Part shown: one piece after another, positions 1 through 12,900 of the stretch
How the letters are laid out: the number at the start of each line of letters is the position of its first letter
How positions within the stretch are numbered: the first letter of the stretch is position 1
NCBI GenBank assembly: GCA_021904315.1
Contig: CM038918.1
Coordinates: forward strand, 13,345,349-13,409,348
Length of the DNA: 64,000 nucleotides
Direction of reading: 5' to 3'
DNA from: Sphagnum magellanicum
Taxonomy: Eukaryota > Streptophyta > Sphagnopsida > Sphagnales > Sphagnaceae
Position numbers and translations under genes: made by a program
The notes under the pieces: generated by a model
What the model saw: only the letters and a program-made list of their open reading frames with translations
What the model was told of the DNA's origin: nothing
Databases searched by the model: none

Positions 1-90
1 GGGCCTAATTATCCCACCCTCGTTTTGCATCTTCTATGCTGTCCTTATCCTTCTTGTAAGATGGAAGCATTTTGGGTGTGAGGGGTGCAG

Positions 91-752
91 ACTGGTGGCG
101 TTTAATTTGGGGTACCTTCCAGGTGGAGACAAGCAGTTGAAAACAGGTGCAGAAACAACTTTAAGAGCACTGAAAGCAGCTTCTAATGTACTGCAAGCTG
201 GAGGGCTGATTAGTGTGGTTGCCTACACTGGGCATCCAGGAGGCCTGTATGTCTTTTTCCTCCACCATCCTCATTTCCATTCACAAGTGACAGAAAGAGA
301 AAGTACCAGATTTCTAAACTGTTCTTAAACTGAAGTTTTAGGTGGTGCAGCAAGCATCAAGGAATTTATTGGCCCAGAGACATGCATTGAGGTATGTTCT
401 GTATGAAAGTGAATGAACTGAATTGGAACACACTAAAACCTCCCAATGGGTTTTTGGTAAATGTAACAACTAGATTTGTAATTGAAAAGAAGAGTTTTGA
501 TGTCACTATCAGCTACTGAAGAACCTTTTGGACTCTGATTGTTTTGTTGAATATATTCCAAGATTGTGGCTGTGGTGGTTAGCTATACAGCAATGCTCTG
601 AATAGGCAATGAATGGATTCTTAAACAGGGAGGAGTATGAGACGGTAAAGCAATTTGCTGCCAGCTTACCATCTGAGGCATGGATTTGCAGTCACCACGA
701 ATGGATTAATCGTCCTCTTGGTGCCCGACTTGTCTTTTTGCTCAAAAGATGA
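91..752 (+). CDS. 3' part of a YtqB/MnmM-like SAM methyltransferase, last two exons
   Basis: The last two exons of a plant gene that begins left of the window. Exon 91-246 follows a cag acceptor and encodes the family motif [10 protein letters not shown], then a segment ending YTGHPGG. Exon 629-752 joins it in phase 2 and encodes [14 protein letters not shown], then [20 protein letters not shown] and a TGA stop. This tail fits the rRNA_methylase (YtqB) Pfam family. Bacterial members (MnmM) methylate 5-aminomethyl-2-thiouridine at the wobble base of tRNAs, and the plant homologue is thought to work in the chloroplast; both statements are recalled knowledge. The AdoMet-binding N-terminal half and any transit peptide lie outside the window. 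The intron (247-628) starts gtatgt and ends aaacag. The copy looks intact as far as it can be seen. Family assignment is firm; the exact substrate is inference. Confidence 0.85.
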
Positions 753-1344
753 GTCCAATTTTCAATCTGTTCACCCATTCAGATCACATCACCAACAGGG
801 TGAGTGTAATTCACTTTTGCTGAGTTTTACAGAGGTCTGAGAAAACTTGTAGCCGGAGATGTAGACTCGTTAGCTTTTGTTATTTGTCTGGCTCAGTTTT
901 TTGCAATGACATTGCACCCACAAGTTATGGTCATAAACCAATTGCTGTTGTGGTATACTGTCTTGTTAACATTTACATTCTCCAGATTGGTTTCTGGGTC
1001 TTGAAATCTTAACTCTAACCATCTCAACTGTATCTCAAACATCATAAGTCAATTGTGAAGAAAAAAGAGGATAAAATAGTTATTTCATGCAATGAGTTTT
1101 GCACATCAATATCCCGCATGTCTTCTTGCTTTTGTAGATGCACAAATGATGTTTCATTTTGGAGTGAGTGCACAGCCATGATAGTCTAAAGGCTAACATG
1201 TTTGAATCTTGTGTTTGAACATTTGAACCAGATTGTTTTTGAATTCCAGCTTTCAATTCTTCTTTAAGGTTAAGTGTGTGTTGTAGGCACCCATCCGGTC
1301 TCCTATAACTTGTTATCCCTTTTCTTTTTGCACATTGTTTTTCG

Positions 1345-1348
<4 letters not shown>

Positions 1349-1386
<38 letters not shown>
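1349..1386. repeat. (TC)n microsatellite
   Basis: An uninterrupted run of about 19 TC dinucleotides. It also generates a spurious reading frame on the opposite strand. Confidence 0.97.
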
Positions 1387-1388
<2 letters not shown>

Positions 1389-1419
1389 ATCTCCATCTCT
1401 TTATATTTTCATGTTTAAG

Positions 1420-1483
1420 CTTTTGTAAATAACTCCTAACAAGGGGCCCAACTTTTGTAAATAGCTCTTAACAAGGGGCTCAA
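1420..1483. repeat. 32-bp tandem duplication
   Basis: Two adjacent copies of a 32-bp unit beginning cttttgtaaata and ending acaaggggc(c/t)ca, at 1420-1451 and 1452-1483, differing at a few positions. Confidence 0.85.
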
Positions 1484-2481
1484 AATTTAGCTTTTCAGTG
1501 CAACAATAAATGTTTTATTATAAGTCAGAATAATACTGGAAATTTTTTACAACTACACAAAAGTTTAATTCAATAAGAAATCTTACATAGTGACAATTCT
1601 AACCATTAGCTTCGTAATAAGGATTACCACGTGGTGCACCTAACGGTGCTGACAGAAAACGAAGAGAATAATATGAAATAAAACATAAAAAGTAGAGAAG
1701 ATTTAGTTACTATGGTCACAATTTTGACATAACAATTGAATATGGATGGTAGATTTGGAGTGACAAACATGTAAAAGAATTCAAAATATCAAAAAATGAT
1801 AACAAAACTGATTCACGTATTAAGATCACGATAGAATGGTGTGTAGAGTTGATGTGATGTAAAACAATTGTTGTTCATGCAAGTTGGAGCCCACCAATTT
1901 ATGTGACATTGGATGGGAAGGATTAATTTTAGGGCTGCATGATCAACAAGGCTCATGTTGCCACATTGCACAACCATAGAGCAATGACATGAAGGGGCAC
2001 GAATTTTTCCAAATTTGACAACCCACATGTAAAGAACTAGGATGAAAAGGTGAAGGATGAAAAATAGGATGAAAGAAAACTATCATCATAAAAAACCTTG
2101 TGCTAGACACATGGACGGCTATGATTGATGCGATCAACAATCAACAATCCTTGTAATGTTAACCTAAATCTTCAAACTTTAATTGGATGGTTGTGAGAAA
2201 TTAGGTTTTAATATAATGAATTAGGATGCATGTCAATTTAATAGCTGATATTTAATGTACTTTGGATGAAATATGGATGGATGGATGGTGGATTGGATAA
2301 ATGGTGAAGGCATCAAAATGGATGGTAACAATGAGATCAATCTATGATCATAATTAACCACCAAGTTAATTTAATTTAAGAATATTTTTCATGGTACCAA
2401 CTTTTTGGTCATTCATTAGAATTTCTTATTTTGATGTTTTTATTGATTTTATTTCTTTGCTCTTGCTTATCCAACTCAATG

Positions 2482-2482
<1 letters not shown>

Positions 2483-2535
<53 letters not shown>
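2483..2535. repeat. (TA)n microsatellite
   Basis: About 26 AT dinucleotides in a row. A poly-Ile/Tyr open frame over it is an artefact. Confidence 0.97.
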
Positions 2536-2539
<4 letters not shown>

Positions 2540-2629
2540 AAATTTTTTTTTTTCATTTTCATTTTTTCATTCTAACAACTAATCGACTACTATTGTGTTG
2601 TTTGGTACAACATTCACTTCTTTCATGGA

Positions 2630-3160
2630 TTTTGTACGTAGGTTGTTGAACTTTGATGATGAAAACAATGTTGAAGTGGAATTTAAAAATATAATTGAAG
2701 ATGATTTTGTGTCTAATGATTGCAATGTTTTATAAGGTTGTTTAATTTTCTTGTTGAAAATTTTTCCTTAATCTCTATCAAATGATTACAATGTTTTTAT
2801 AAAGTTGTTTAATTTTCTTGTTGAAGAAGATTTCTTTGACTTGTGTCAATGCAAGGAAGATGTAAGGACAAGGTATGCTTGGAGGTTGATGAAGATGAAG
2901 CTTTTAATTTTGCTTCAAGGACCTAGATCCAAGAGAGCTTGACAATGTGAAAGCAAGAGGGTGAAGGAGGAGTCTGCAATAAAAAATATGGGCTACAAAT
3001 GCATTTGATTCTTGGAGAGTTTATAAGTTGTTTGATACATCCCAGTTGATGATAAATCTTCATGAGTTTGATCCTAAGTTACTAGTCAATTACATATCTC
3101 AATTCCTTCTACAAGTTGCCAAAAAGAACAAAAAGTTGTATTTGTTCACCAAATAAAATT
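2630..3160 (+). pseudogene. possible broken DUF3504/Crypton-derived gene fragment
   Basis: Translation on the plus strand gives an acidic stretch near 2645-2730 (LLNFDDENNVEVEFKNIIED) and, near 2985-3150, a segment with WATNAFDSWRVYK followed by LLVNYISQFLLQVAKKN. The pattern 'W-a-x-N-a-F-x-x-W-r', then a helix ending in 'KK(D/N)-x-K-L-Y', resembles the start of the DUF3504 region found in Crypton-derived and ZMYM-type genes. Stop codons interrupt the frame, there is no convincing start, and the downstream catalytic part of a tyrosine recombinase is not recognisable. A partial 67-bp duplication (2717 and 2784) lies inside. It could instead be the 5' part of the Ty3 fossil that follows. Low certainty. 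Confidence 0.3.
2717..2827. repeat. degenerate tandem duplication, period about 67 bp
   Basis: The stretch tgattgcaatgttttataag with its continuation to 'tttcttgttgaa' at 2717-2760 recurs at 2784-2827 with a few substitutions. Confidence 0.75.
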
Positions 3161-3419
3161 TGCATGTTTTCAATGTTTGTGTTCATTTTGTTGTTTTGAT
3201 TTTTTTGTATCGAAGGTTGAATATTTTCTTGCAATTTTACACCTTGTTTTTGTGCAACATTATTGGTTTATTTTACTTCGATGACTAGGGATAGTTTGTT
3301 ACCCCAACCCAATATGCACATGATTGGAAAGACTTGGGAACCAAAATATTGGCCTAGTAATTATAAGAGGTTATGAGGTGTAGGAAATAAGATGATTACT
3401 ACATAATTATGCTGGTTGT

Positions 3420-6300
3420 TTTGCTTTTAGTTTAAAGGACCTAACTAGGCCAATTGAAAGGATAAGAGGTATTGGAGGATGATAATCCAATTTTTACGCA
3501 ACCTTATAGGCTTAGTGAGGTGAAAAGGGCATTGGTTTAAACTCATATAATAAAGTCATTGGATGTTAGTTTGGTATAATTGTTTCGTGATGAATATGCT
3601 TTGGCCACGATGGTGCCAATCAATAAATATATTTTTTGCAATTGAATTGAATGTTGCATGGTGGGGATTACTATTTGGTGAATAATAAACCCATTCAAAC
3701 AAATATGCCATGCCCTTATTGAAAGACACTTTTGATGCCTTTGGATAGTCTAAGGTTTTTAGTACTTTGAACTTATGATATAATTACCATTAGTTACCAT
3801 TGAAGGAGGGTGACAAAATCAAAACAACATTTTGGGGAATTGGTCCTTATGGGAAGGATGATTTGTATTAACGGTGGATTTTTACCATTTGGTTTGGAAA
3901 AACGCCCTTGTAGAATTTTAAAGAATAACATATTAAATGTTATTAGGTTTTTGGTCTGGCCAAATGTTAATGACATCATGACATTGATGACATCATTGTT
4001 TTTAGCTTAACATTTGGGAACCGCATGCATCATTTACAAGAGGGGTTTGAAATATTCATAACCATAACTTTCACCCATGCAAATGTTGGTTTTTTTACTT
4101 AGGTGGAGTACTTGGGTTATATGATTTATCCATGGAGATTAAGGGTTCAAAAGGCCAAAATTTGGCCATCTCATAAGTTCCCTAACTAATAGATGTAAGT
4201 TGATTACAAATGTTTTTGGGCTTGTGTAATTATTACCAAATATTCATCAAAGGGTTTAGTAGCATTGCCAAGCCTTTGATCTAATTGATGCAACTTGACC
4301 AATAGTATATTTAAGGTGAGGTGTAGGAATAGGCTTTTCAGGAGTTGAAGTTTTGGTTTTCATTAGCCTTTATTTTGCGGCAACCCATACAAAGATGACC
4401 CTTTTAGTTACATATTGATTAAAATATTTTAGGGTTATGAGTTGTGTTTATCCAACTTGACAATGATGATCGAGAATTTGTGGTGGCATATGTTAGTTGG
4501 TCTAGCAACAAAATTGAAGCTAAATACACCTCATATATAAAGGGGAATACTTTACAATTGTTTGGTTTCATCATTCAAATGTTATATTTATGGTAGTCCA
4601 TTCACCTTGGTTATGGATCACCAACCTTTCAAGTTTTTCATGGAATCAAATCAATTCACAAGAAAAATGGCCGGATGGGTAATTATATTTTGTAGGAGTA
4701 TGATTTTGATATTGTTCATTAAGTTGGTAAGGTTAATTGGGATGTTGATAGGTTGATTCAAAATTCAAATTCCAAAAAAGAATATACCACAATGGTTCAA
4801 TAACATGGTGATATGGATTTGGAGGCAGTATTTAGATGTCATGCATGTTTTTACAAACTTATGTACCTTGTTGGGATGTTTAGGGGACATACCTTAAATA
4901 AGAATGAGTGGGAATCCAAAAGAAGGACATTAAATTGGAAGGAAATGGTGCCCATGATATACATGATGATTCATTGGTTATTGCATATTTGAAGTAGGTG
5001 AACTTGTCATATTCACACCTAAGGAGTGAAACTATGTTGTGCATAAAACCAAATGGTCAAAATGGGAAGGTAATTATTTGGAATGAGTGTGGACAAATGG
5101 ACAAGTTTGGGTAGTAGTTTGCGCATAAGAATGTAAGGGTTTTGTATAACATGCTCATGAAGTTTTAGGTCATTTTGGGATTCGACAAACATATAATTTG
5201 TTCCAAACATAATATTAGTGGCAAGGGATATAACTATAATTTGTTTCTTGATGTATAGTGTGCGACTAAGTTTGGGCATTATTTAATGCACCTATAACAT
5301 TTACCAATCATGGGGTTAAGTTGTCCTTGGAGTTTGAATTACAAACCCATTAAGTTTAACACGTTGACAAAACTAATAGTTTAAACATATTTTCAAATCG
5401 TTGGAGTTGGTACCATTGTCAGATCATAGTAATGAAAGAGTTGCATATGCATTTTTGGATATAATGTTTAATAAGTTTGTTGTTCCAGCTAAAGTTTTCA
5501 TTAACCAAAATACCAAATTTTGTGGGGAATTCCAAAAGTTGTGTGAAAGGCCATTAATAAATCATCGGACTACTTCACAAGATTGGATCTTGAGGTGTAT
5601 ATGTTAACTAAATAAATGGAACAAATAATGAAATGAGGATTACATAAGCATGGCCTTTAAAAAAATCATATTAAAAATTGGTTCCTATAATTACCATGGT
5701 TGGCCATGGGATATAATTTTAGTTAGAAAACTTCCCTTGCATCATTTCATCATGTTTTTTACCGTTCAATTGTGACCTTGAGCTACTAGCCTCCATTTGA
5801 CATGATGTTATGGCAATAACGAGTTTGGATGATTGCATAATGTGGCTTCCTGCATGTGAGTAGAAAGCAACTTTACTCATATATGTGATGCCTATGGCTA
5901 TAGATAATTTAACAATTGCTCAACATTGAGATACTCTTCAATATGTCACAATTTGTCGAGGTGGTTATTGGCCTTAATTTTGTAGGTTCAAGCCTAAAGA
6001 TTTTGTGTACTTATAGTAAACAAAACCAATTATTTTGGATGTGAATGTAAGATGTGTTAGTTTACATGTGCAAAAGGTTTTACCTTTCAAAATGTTATTG
6101 TTGGATGGCCAAGATGGTTAAACATGGGAAGACCATGTGTGTAACTATGCATTGTGTCACCATGTGGATGGTCATATTGACCTTTCTTTGGTAATTATTT
6201 TTGTTAGATTTTGTTATATGTTGCGTGAACAAGTCATAGGGCCTTCCACCATGATAATTTGTGATTAGTGGTGTTACCCAAATTTTGTTTGTAACAAGTG
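3420..6300 (+). mobile_element. decayed Ty3/gypsy retrotransposon fossil (pol part)
   Basis: In order on the plus strand I recognise reverse transcriptase (about 3480-4180, with DKIKTTF and LPFGLE), RNase H (about 4560-4760, with FTLVMDHQPFKF), the integrase zinc-binding region (near 5150, GHFGIRQTYNLF), the integrase core (5400-5590, with NQNTKFCGEFQ and NHRTTSQD) and a C-terminal tail (about 5990-6190). The tail resembles that of the methyltransferase-carrying element at 25140-34745 (ILDVNVRC.. and TWEDHVCNYALCH against TILRIKAIRPSG and TIRDHSKNCAPCH). Weak traces of a PHD-like segment follow near 6200-6300. Dozens of breaks make it an old, dead copy. No gag or flanking LTR pair could be recognised. 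A TATA-like tatataaatagg at about 6503 could belong to a remnant 3' LTR. Confidence 0.8.
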
Positions 6301-6309
6301 TCAAAACTT

Positions 6310-8630
6310 AATAAGTGATAAAATCTAATAGGTGATAGGTCAATAAGTAGTTAATTAATAGGTAGTTGACATAACATGAATCGACATAACAAGTAATTGT
6401 TAATAGGTAGTTAGTCTTAAGGAAATTTCAACTGTTATTGTATATATTGGTTAGTTATTATTTAAATGGTTTAATCAAACCGTTTATTTTGAAATTGACA
6501 TGTATATAAATAGGAAAATAAGAAGGAAAAAAGAACTTGGGATTTCAAAACTTTTGTTTTGTTTTATTTTTCTTTCAAACTTGAATAGATAGCTTTTACA
6601 TTCAAACTTGAATCATGTTTTGTGCAATTTGTGTATGTATTTTGTTTTAGAAATTTGATTCATACATAGAATTAAATTTTCTTTGTTGCAAATACCTGTT
6701 GTTGTAGATTATAACTTCTTTTGGAAGTAGAAAATACAAAGAGCTTTGATGGAAAACCATAAAAATCCCATTAACATGTGTTCACAAGTTTGGCATTTTG
6801 GGTGTTTGACACAACCATTGCATGATGTATTGGTTGGCAAATGGTTTTGTCCTTGGTGCACCAAAAAAACTTAGGATCTTATTTTGATAATTAGATGGTA
6901 GGAAATGCTTTAAGTTTTTATTTCGTGGGACAGAGTTGGTTGAGGATTTGAGGAATTATAGTTAGGTTGTTAATGATGGGGATCCCATTCACACTTGACG
7001 TACTAATCTTCTCACCTTAAAACCAATGTGTTTACTTTAAAAAAATGGTTTGTAGGGCTTTTCATGTTGTTATCTAGCTTTAAGGTACCTTAACCCTAGA
7101 TAGGGGGGCAGTTTGGATGGAATGCATTATATTTATGAAGTTTTATGTTGTTTAGTTAATGTGTGTTGATAATAATGGTTTTAAGTGCCAACATTGAAAC
7201 ACATGACATTGAAGAGCAATTATCACTTTAATAAATTTTGTGCATAGTTCAAAAGGGAAGATGAATGAGTATAGTGAAGACCAAAGTGATGCCCAAAGTA
7301 AGGATATTTTAAGGATGACTTTAATAGCTTCCTAAGGTGCCATCCTTGTTTTTTAACTAGGTAACTTGATTCACTTACCTAGTCATGATAGGTAAAGATA
7401 ATAAAAAATTAAATAGTAGATAACAATTTATTTATATTAAATAGTCATTCCAATTAAAGGTTTATTTTGGTTATATTTTGAGCTTTAAACTCATATTTTT
7501 CCCAATCAACTATATGATACATTGAAATACAAACATTTCTTTACTAATAAACCTAAATAATGAAAAATTCATTTGTATTCAAAGAATACCATGATTCATT
7601 AATCATAACATGCACAAGTGCTTGAACACTTGTTTTAGTTGCAAATTTTGGTCCAAACACATTATAATGATCCAAAAGTGCCCATTTAGGTGATTGTTTA
7701 TTTATTGCTTATTTGGAAAAATATTGGAAAATTTTTAAAACGAAAATTTCAAATTTCAAATTATACTATTACATTAAGTTTTGTGTTAAAAATATATATT
7801 TTCAAATTTTTTGAAGTCTCTTCATAAGTCCTTCAAGTAAATTTTCTTGTTTAAAAATAATCATTACAACTATTTTCAAAGTGTTTTTGAGTATTTCTTA
7901 TTCATTAATATGATTTCAAAATTTCAAGATATGTATATTGATATATTGAAAATAATAATGTATAAAAAAAACTCCATTTGTAGTTTTTAAAAAAAAAATC
8001 AGATACACAAACTTAAATAATGATTATGATTGCTTAAGTGCATGTTATCAAAATTGCACATTTTTATAATCAAGGAAGATGAAAATTAGAATAACAAGTT
8101 GCGTTTCAAGAATTGGAGGAATGGTTGTCTAATGTGAGTTTGAACTACCACAAACTCCATACTAATATTTAGCACACTTGAATTTTGATTATTTTAATAG
8201 TGGTTGATAAATATTTTGGTGATTTGTGTTATCAAGTAAAGTAGTGTTGGGCATAACACATGTAGTTACTCCATAACATTGGTCATAAAAACTCATATTG
8301 AAAAACCACAAACATGTAAAAACCTCAACCTTTTCAAAGAAACAAAAAAGTTGAAAATGGCATGAAATCAAAAGAATGTGAGTAATGTTAATGACGATGT
8401 GTCAAAACATTATTGGAATGTTGGTGTGATGATGTTATGTTGGGTGAAGGGTGGAAATAAAGTGTGCTATTAGTGTTTGTGGTTGTTTTTTCCAAACTTT
8501 CCATTCTTGCAAATTTATGCTTCATTTGTTGAGAAAAAACTTGATTCATTAGAAGTTGTGATGGTTGTGATTATGAAAACAAACTATAAAAAATATTTTC
8601 TTTGGGCTTCTTTCTACTAGTGTAGTGTTG
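6310..8630. other. AT-rich intergenic DNA
   Basis: Strongly AT-rich, with many short A and T runs. I see no coding exon, RNA gene or clear repeat pair. The first 450 bases may include the decayed 3' end of the preceding retroelement. Confidence 0.5.
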
Positions 8631-8636
8631 TAATAT

Positions 8637-8868
8637 TGTGCACACTATTGGGACCTTCACAACAATGTTGAAACAAATGAAGGTGATGGTGGGGAGTTGT
8701 TACTTCAAGTGACATTTTCAAGTTGAGTAATGGTGGAACAACTACACATTGTTGGGACCTTTGGAGCTATGTTAAATCAAACATTCGAAGAGACAAAGGT
8801 GATGGTAAGGAATTATTGTGTTAGACAATTGAACGATGGTTTTGACATCAAGCAATGGTGGAACAACT
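8637..8868. repeat. degenerate tandem repeat, unit about 115 bp
   Basis: Two diverged copies (about 8637-8745 and 8748-8868) share the ordered blocks ttgggacctt, gaaggtgatggt or caaaggtgatggt, and aatggtggaacaacta. No coding sense is evident. Confidence 0.7.
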
Positions 8869-9108
8869 ATTGTTATGATGGAATGCCATAGTTTCAAAAT
8901 GTTCAAGTTGCATCAAACAACAAAGTGCCAAAGCTAGTGGTAGAGTTGTGTTGATGATGAACATGAAATGGAAAGAAACTATGACTATTATCATGAAGAA
9001 CAAGAACATGAAGGTGAATGATGGGAGCAAATAATTCAAAAATGTGAAAAACATTAAAAAAAAACCATATGTGTCATTGTGACCTATGTTAATCTAGTAC
9101 CATAGCTT

Positions 9109-9246
9109 ACAACACCTAGTCTATTAACATGGATTACACCAACTAAATTAGGCACCTAGTCTAACGATACACTCCCTACAACACCTAGTCTATCACCATA
9201 GACTATACACCAAGTGGACTAGGCACATAGTCCAAGCTACATTCCC
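9109..9246. repeat. 69-bp tandem duplication
   Basis: Two adjacent copies, 9109-9177 and 9178-9246, both opening acaacacctagtcta and closing in a variant of acactccct, with about a quarter of the positions changed. Confidence 0.85.
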
Positions 9247-9976
9247 TTCCTAGGTTCTTCATCCACCTTGAAGAGGTGATGTCCTTAGTTCTTGAATGGT
9301 ACTTGTGTAGGTGCTAGTTCACCCAAGGCATGTTAATAATAATTAACTAATTAGGGTTCCATGTGGGGAACTTGTAATGCCTTTCAAATGTGCACCTACT
9401 ACGTATATTCCCCCCTCCCTCCCACCCCAAAACCCACCTTGAATGCCCCCACAAAACACAAAACACGTGCAATGAATGAATTTTTGGAGCACGGGCAGGC
9501 GAGTGAAAATGAAAGTGCAAACAACGGGCAGATCACTTTGTTCGGCCTGATTAACTAATTGTTATGAATTAGGGGGGTTGGCGGTGGGTCGCAAGTTCCA
9601 ACCCTTCGCCGCCCTGCCACCGCCGCCGCCACACCAGGTTCTTCTTCAAGGTTTGTAAGACGTTGTAAGCCATTGTCGCCACCTGCGCTTCGACAACTAA
9701 CTTCCTTCCTTCCGACGAGAATTGTTGTGACGGCACCGGAGGAAAACGAATGTGTGAGTTCACAACAATAGAAAGAGGAGAAACTATTGGCACCCACGAG
9801 TAGTTGCCATTCTCCTTTTGCTTTCGACAGAAATTGGAGAACTCCTCGACAGAAAAACCACGCTTGCTCACATAAACACGCGTCCGGCAGTCCTGGAAGA
9901 ACCGGAAGACGGAAAGCATTAAGCGGAACGACGGAAAGGCAACATTATCTGGATGAGTTTCTGAAAGCTGGAAATT
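9247..9976. promoter_or_regulatory. upstream region and 5' UTR of the CHY-RING gene
   Basis: Base composition changes here from AT-rich to GC-richer gene-type sequence. The stretch holds CACGTG (G-box core) in 'aaaacacgtgcaatg' near 9463 and must contain the promoter and 5' leader of the gene starting at 9977. No TATA box was assigned with confidence. Confidence 0.4.
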
Positions 9977-12900
9977 ATGTCGCTACTTGTAGCAGTCATG
10001 GACACTCTCCTTCCTCCAACGTCCAGCGAACAAGAAGAAGCAGCAGCAGAAGAAGAAGAGCAGCAGCAACTGAGTCTCCATGCATACTACCATCATAATA
10101 CTTCGTCTCCAACTTCCCACCAGCATGTGGAACAGGTATCATCATCATCTCATGGGTTCCAAATTCCGTGGTTTCATTTCTTTTTGGAACGGAGTTTCTC
10201 GCTTGGCACTGGTGAAGAACGCCATGCAGTGGTGGCTGCTCCTTTTAAGAAAAACATGTATCCTGTGCTCTTCTTCACTACAGTGCTCTCTTCAATGCAT
10301 AGTACATGTTGTTCTCTTGCAGGAACACACCTGTTGTGTGGAAAGTGACTCGGCTGAGGATGCTGGTCTTTCACATGATGTCATTCGGGATCATTGGCAA
10401 TTATCTGTAGGCTTGAATGACTACGGGTTTGTGGCTTCAATATACCTCTCTGTTTTGTTTCATTATCCTTCTTCTTAGGTTTAGATGTCCTCTGTGCTTT
10501 TTGTGGAACTGCTTTGTACTTTGGTACCCTTGCTAAAACAGACAGTCTTTGTAGTAGTTTCTAGTGTGTTTGCAATGCCAAAGGTTACCATGAGGCCTCT
10601 CTGTGTTTCTGTTAACATGATGTTTTGCATCTCTTCTCCTCACCAGGTGTTTGCACTATAGGAGGAGGTGTCGCATTCGAGCCCCATGCTGCAATGAAAT
10701 CTTTGATTGCCGGCATTGCCACAATGAAGCTAAGGTACCCTTTTGTTAAGTTGATTTTGTCCGGGGTTGGAACTAGTCTGTGTGCCATTGTGTCAAGTGT
10801 TCTAGACTTTGAAAGGGCTCTTTGGTCTAGTGGTTATGACCTTTTCTGGAGACTAATTTTGGCTCTGCCCAATATGCAGTTTGTGGTTCCCTCAGGCCTT
10901 CATAGTCTGAAGCTCTGGAATGTTTTCCTTTCTTGCAGAATGTGAATGAGGAGGACCCATCAAGATGCCATGAGTTACCCCGACACTTTGTGGAACGGGT
11001 ATTGGTTATGCCTTCCAGTACTGTAGATACATCCAGGGTTGATGGCAGGCATTTGCTGAGGCATAGTAGCATCTCTCACAGTTTATGTGTTACCCCATGA
11101 CAAACATGTTGGGAAGGTTTAGATTTCTTACAATCTCTAAAGCTGTCTACCTAACAAATATTTACAGATCCAGCCTCAGGTTCACTGTAAGTGTTCTGCA
11201 CGTAAACCAAAATGAGCAGGTTATTTAGGCACTTCCACTTACAGTGGTGTGAAGGAATGTGGAATTTTAAGTTTACTTCTTCCCAGTGACCCTGCATTTA
11301 CATTTGTGGTTCATCTAATACACTTGTTGAGTGATTTGCAGGTCATTTGCTCTTTGTGTGATTGGGAGCAAAATGTGCAGCAAGTGTGTGAAAACTGTGG
11401 TGTGTGCATGGGTGAATACTTCTGCTCAACCTGCAAGTTCTTTGACGATGAGGTTAGCTTGTCCTGGTCTCCCATTGCAATTTAGGTGTAAATGATACTA
11501 AAATCAGTAAGTTCCTGTCATCAGCAGATGTGAGCAAATGGTTCAATGATTGGATATTGACTTAGCGCTGTTTTTCTTAGCTCACAATGTGGACAGTCAA
11601 CTCTATTTTCTAAAAGATATATTTCAAAACTTCTTACCGAGTTCAACAACATTCCATGCCTGATTTTTGATGTGATTTTTCTGTGCTGTTGCTACACTTT
11701 CTGGATCAACACTTTGACTTGGAACATGTGTTTTGCAGATAAAAAAGAGGCAGTATCATTGCAATTCTTGTGGGATCTGCAGGATTGGAGGGCGGGATAA
11801 TTTCTTCCACTGTGATCGATGTGGTATACACTTGTGAATTAGTCTTGAGCCTCAGCTAGGACTGTGCATCTAGGATTATGGGGTACTTGTCCTATGGGGG
11901 CGTAGGGGGCTTTTTGTAACAGTCCGAACTGTCTTTGGCTACTACATTATTTGTGTTCTTGGAGGTGGCAAGATGATGAAGAGACTGCTTGAGAAATATG
12001 ACACAATCCTGTTCAGTGTTTTTTGTCTTCAATTTGTGTGGCAGGCTGCTGCTACTCAACTACTCTGCAAAATGGACACCCTTGTATTGAGAAGTCCATG
12101 CATCACAATTGTCCTGTGTGCTTTGAGGTACCTCTCATATTCAATATTTTTGGCATTTCTCTCCCATGGAATTGCTATGTATCTTGATTTCTAGGCACAA
12201 TCAGGACTGATCCTTCCCATTTCTTCTAGACACGTGTCTTTGTTTAATTGTTTTACCACAAATTTTAGCAGATTATTATTCATCCACTGTCAGGTGCTGA
12301 TAAGTCAGTGTGGAGTAATGGCAGCTAGTCAGTGCCATTCATGATGACGTTGATCGTCTGATGCTTTGTGAGTGACACTCATAAGGTTATGAGTTACAAG
12401 TCATTCTCATCATGCTTGTTTTTGGTTTTGCCAAAACTGACATAATGATTACCATTGAAGTGGCATAATGGAGTTTTTTCTAGAACCTCATGTCTTGAAG
12501 AGAAAAATGATCATCTGCAATGACATCTTCAACTTGAATTTGTGATCAGATCCATGTACTGTGTCCTATTTAATCTGATTTGGGCTCAAATAGCATGCTT
12601 ATCACGTGGGGTCTCTCCATTGTATCAATTAATGTTCCATCAGAGAGGTAACTTGCAGTTTGTACTCTGTTTTACATGTGGTTTGCGTCTTGTGCAGTAC
12701 TTATTTGACTCAATGAAGGACATCACCGTCTTGCCTTGTGGCCATACAATGCATCTGGAATGTATGCGTGATATGCACAGTCATGCCCAGTAAGTTCCTC
12801 TCCTACTACCCTGGAAGGGCTTGCATGCCATTATTTGCTTCTGTTACACATGGAATATTGCAGGAATGAGTGATGACCTTTCATCTCTGGAGTTGTGAAA

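Larger units (their letters stand above)
753..2580. other. 3' UTR and AT-rich intergenic DNA
   Basis: After the methyltransferase stop codon there is a likely 3' UTR of a few hundred bases, then AT-rich DNA without a recognisable gene. The short open frames here resemble nothing I know. Only simple repeats (listed separately) and a run of ATGG units near 2270-2290 stand out. Confidence 0.6.

Noticed and set aside
2391-2582. 63-codon frame with a long Ile/Tyr run
   Set aside because: It is simply a translation of the (TA)n microsatellite.
9569-9919. 116-codon minus-strand frame upstream of the CHY-RING gene
   Set aside because: It overlaps the likely promoter and 5' UTR, shows no known domain and overlaps another equally long frame; composition-driven.
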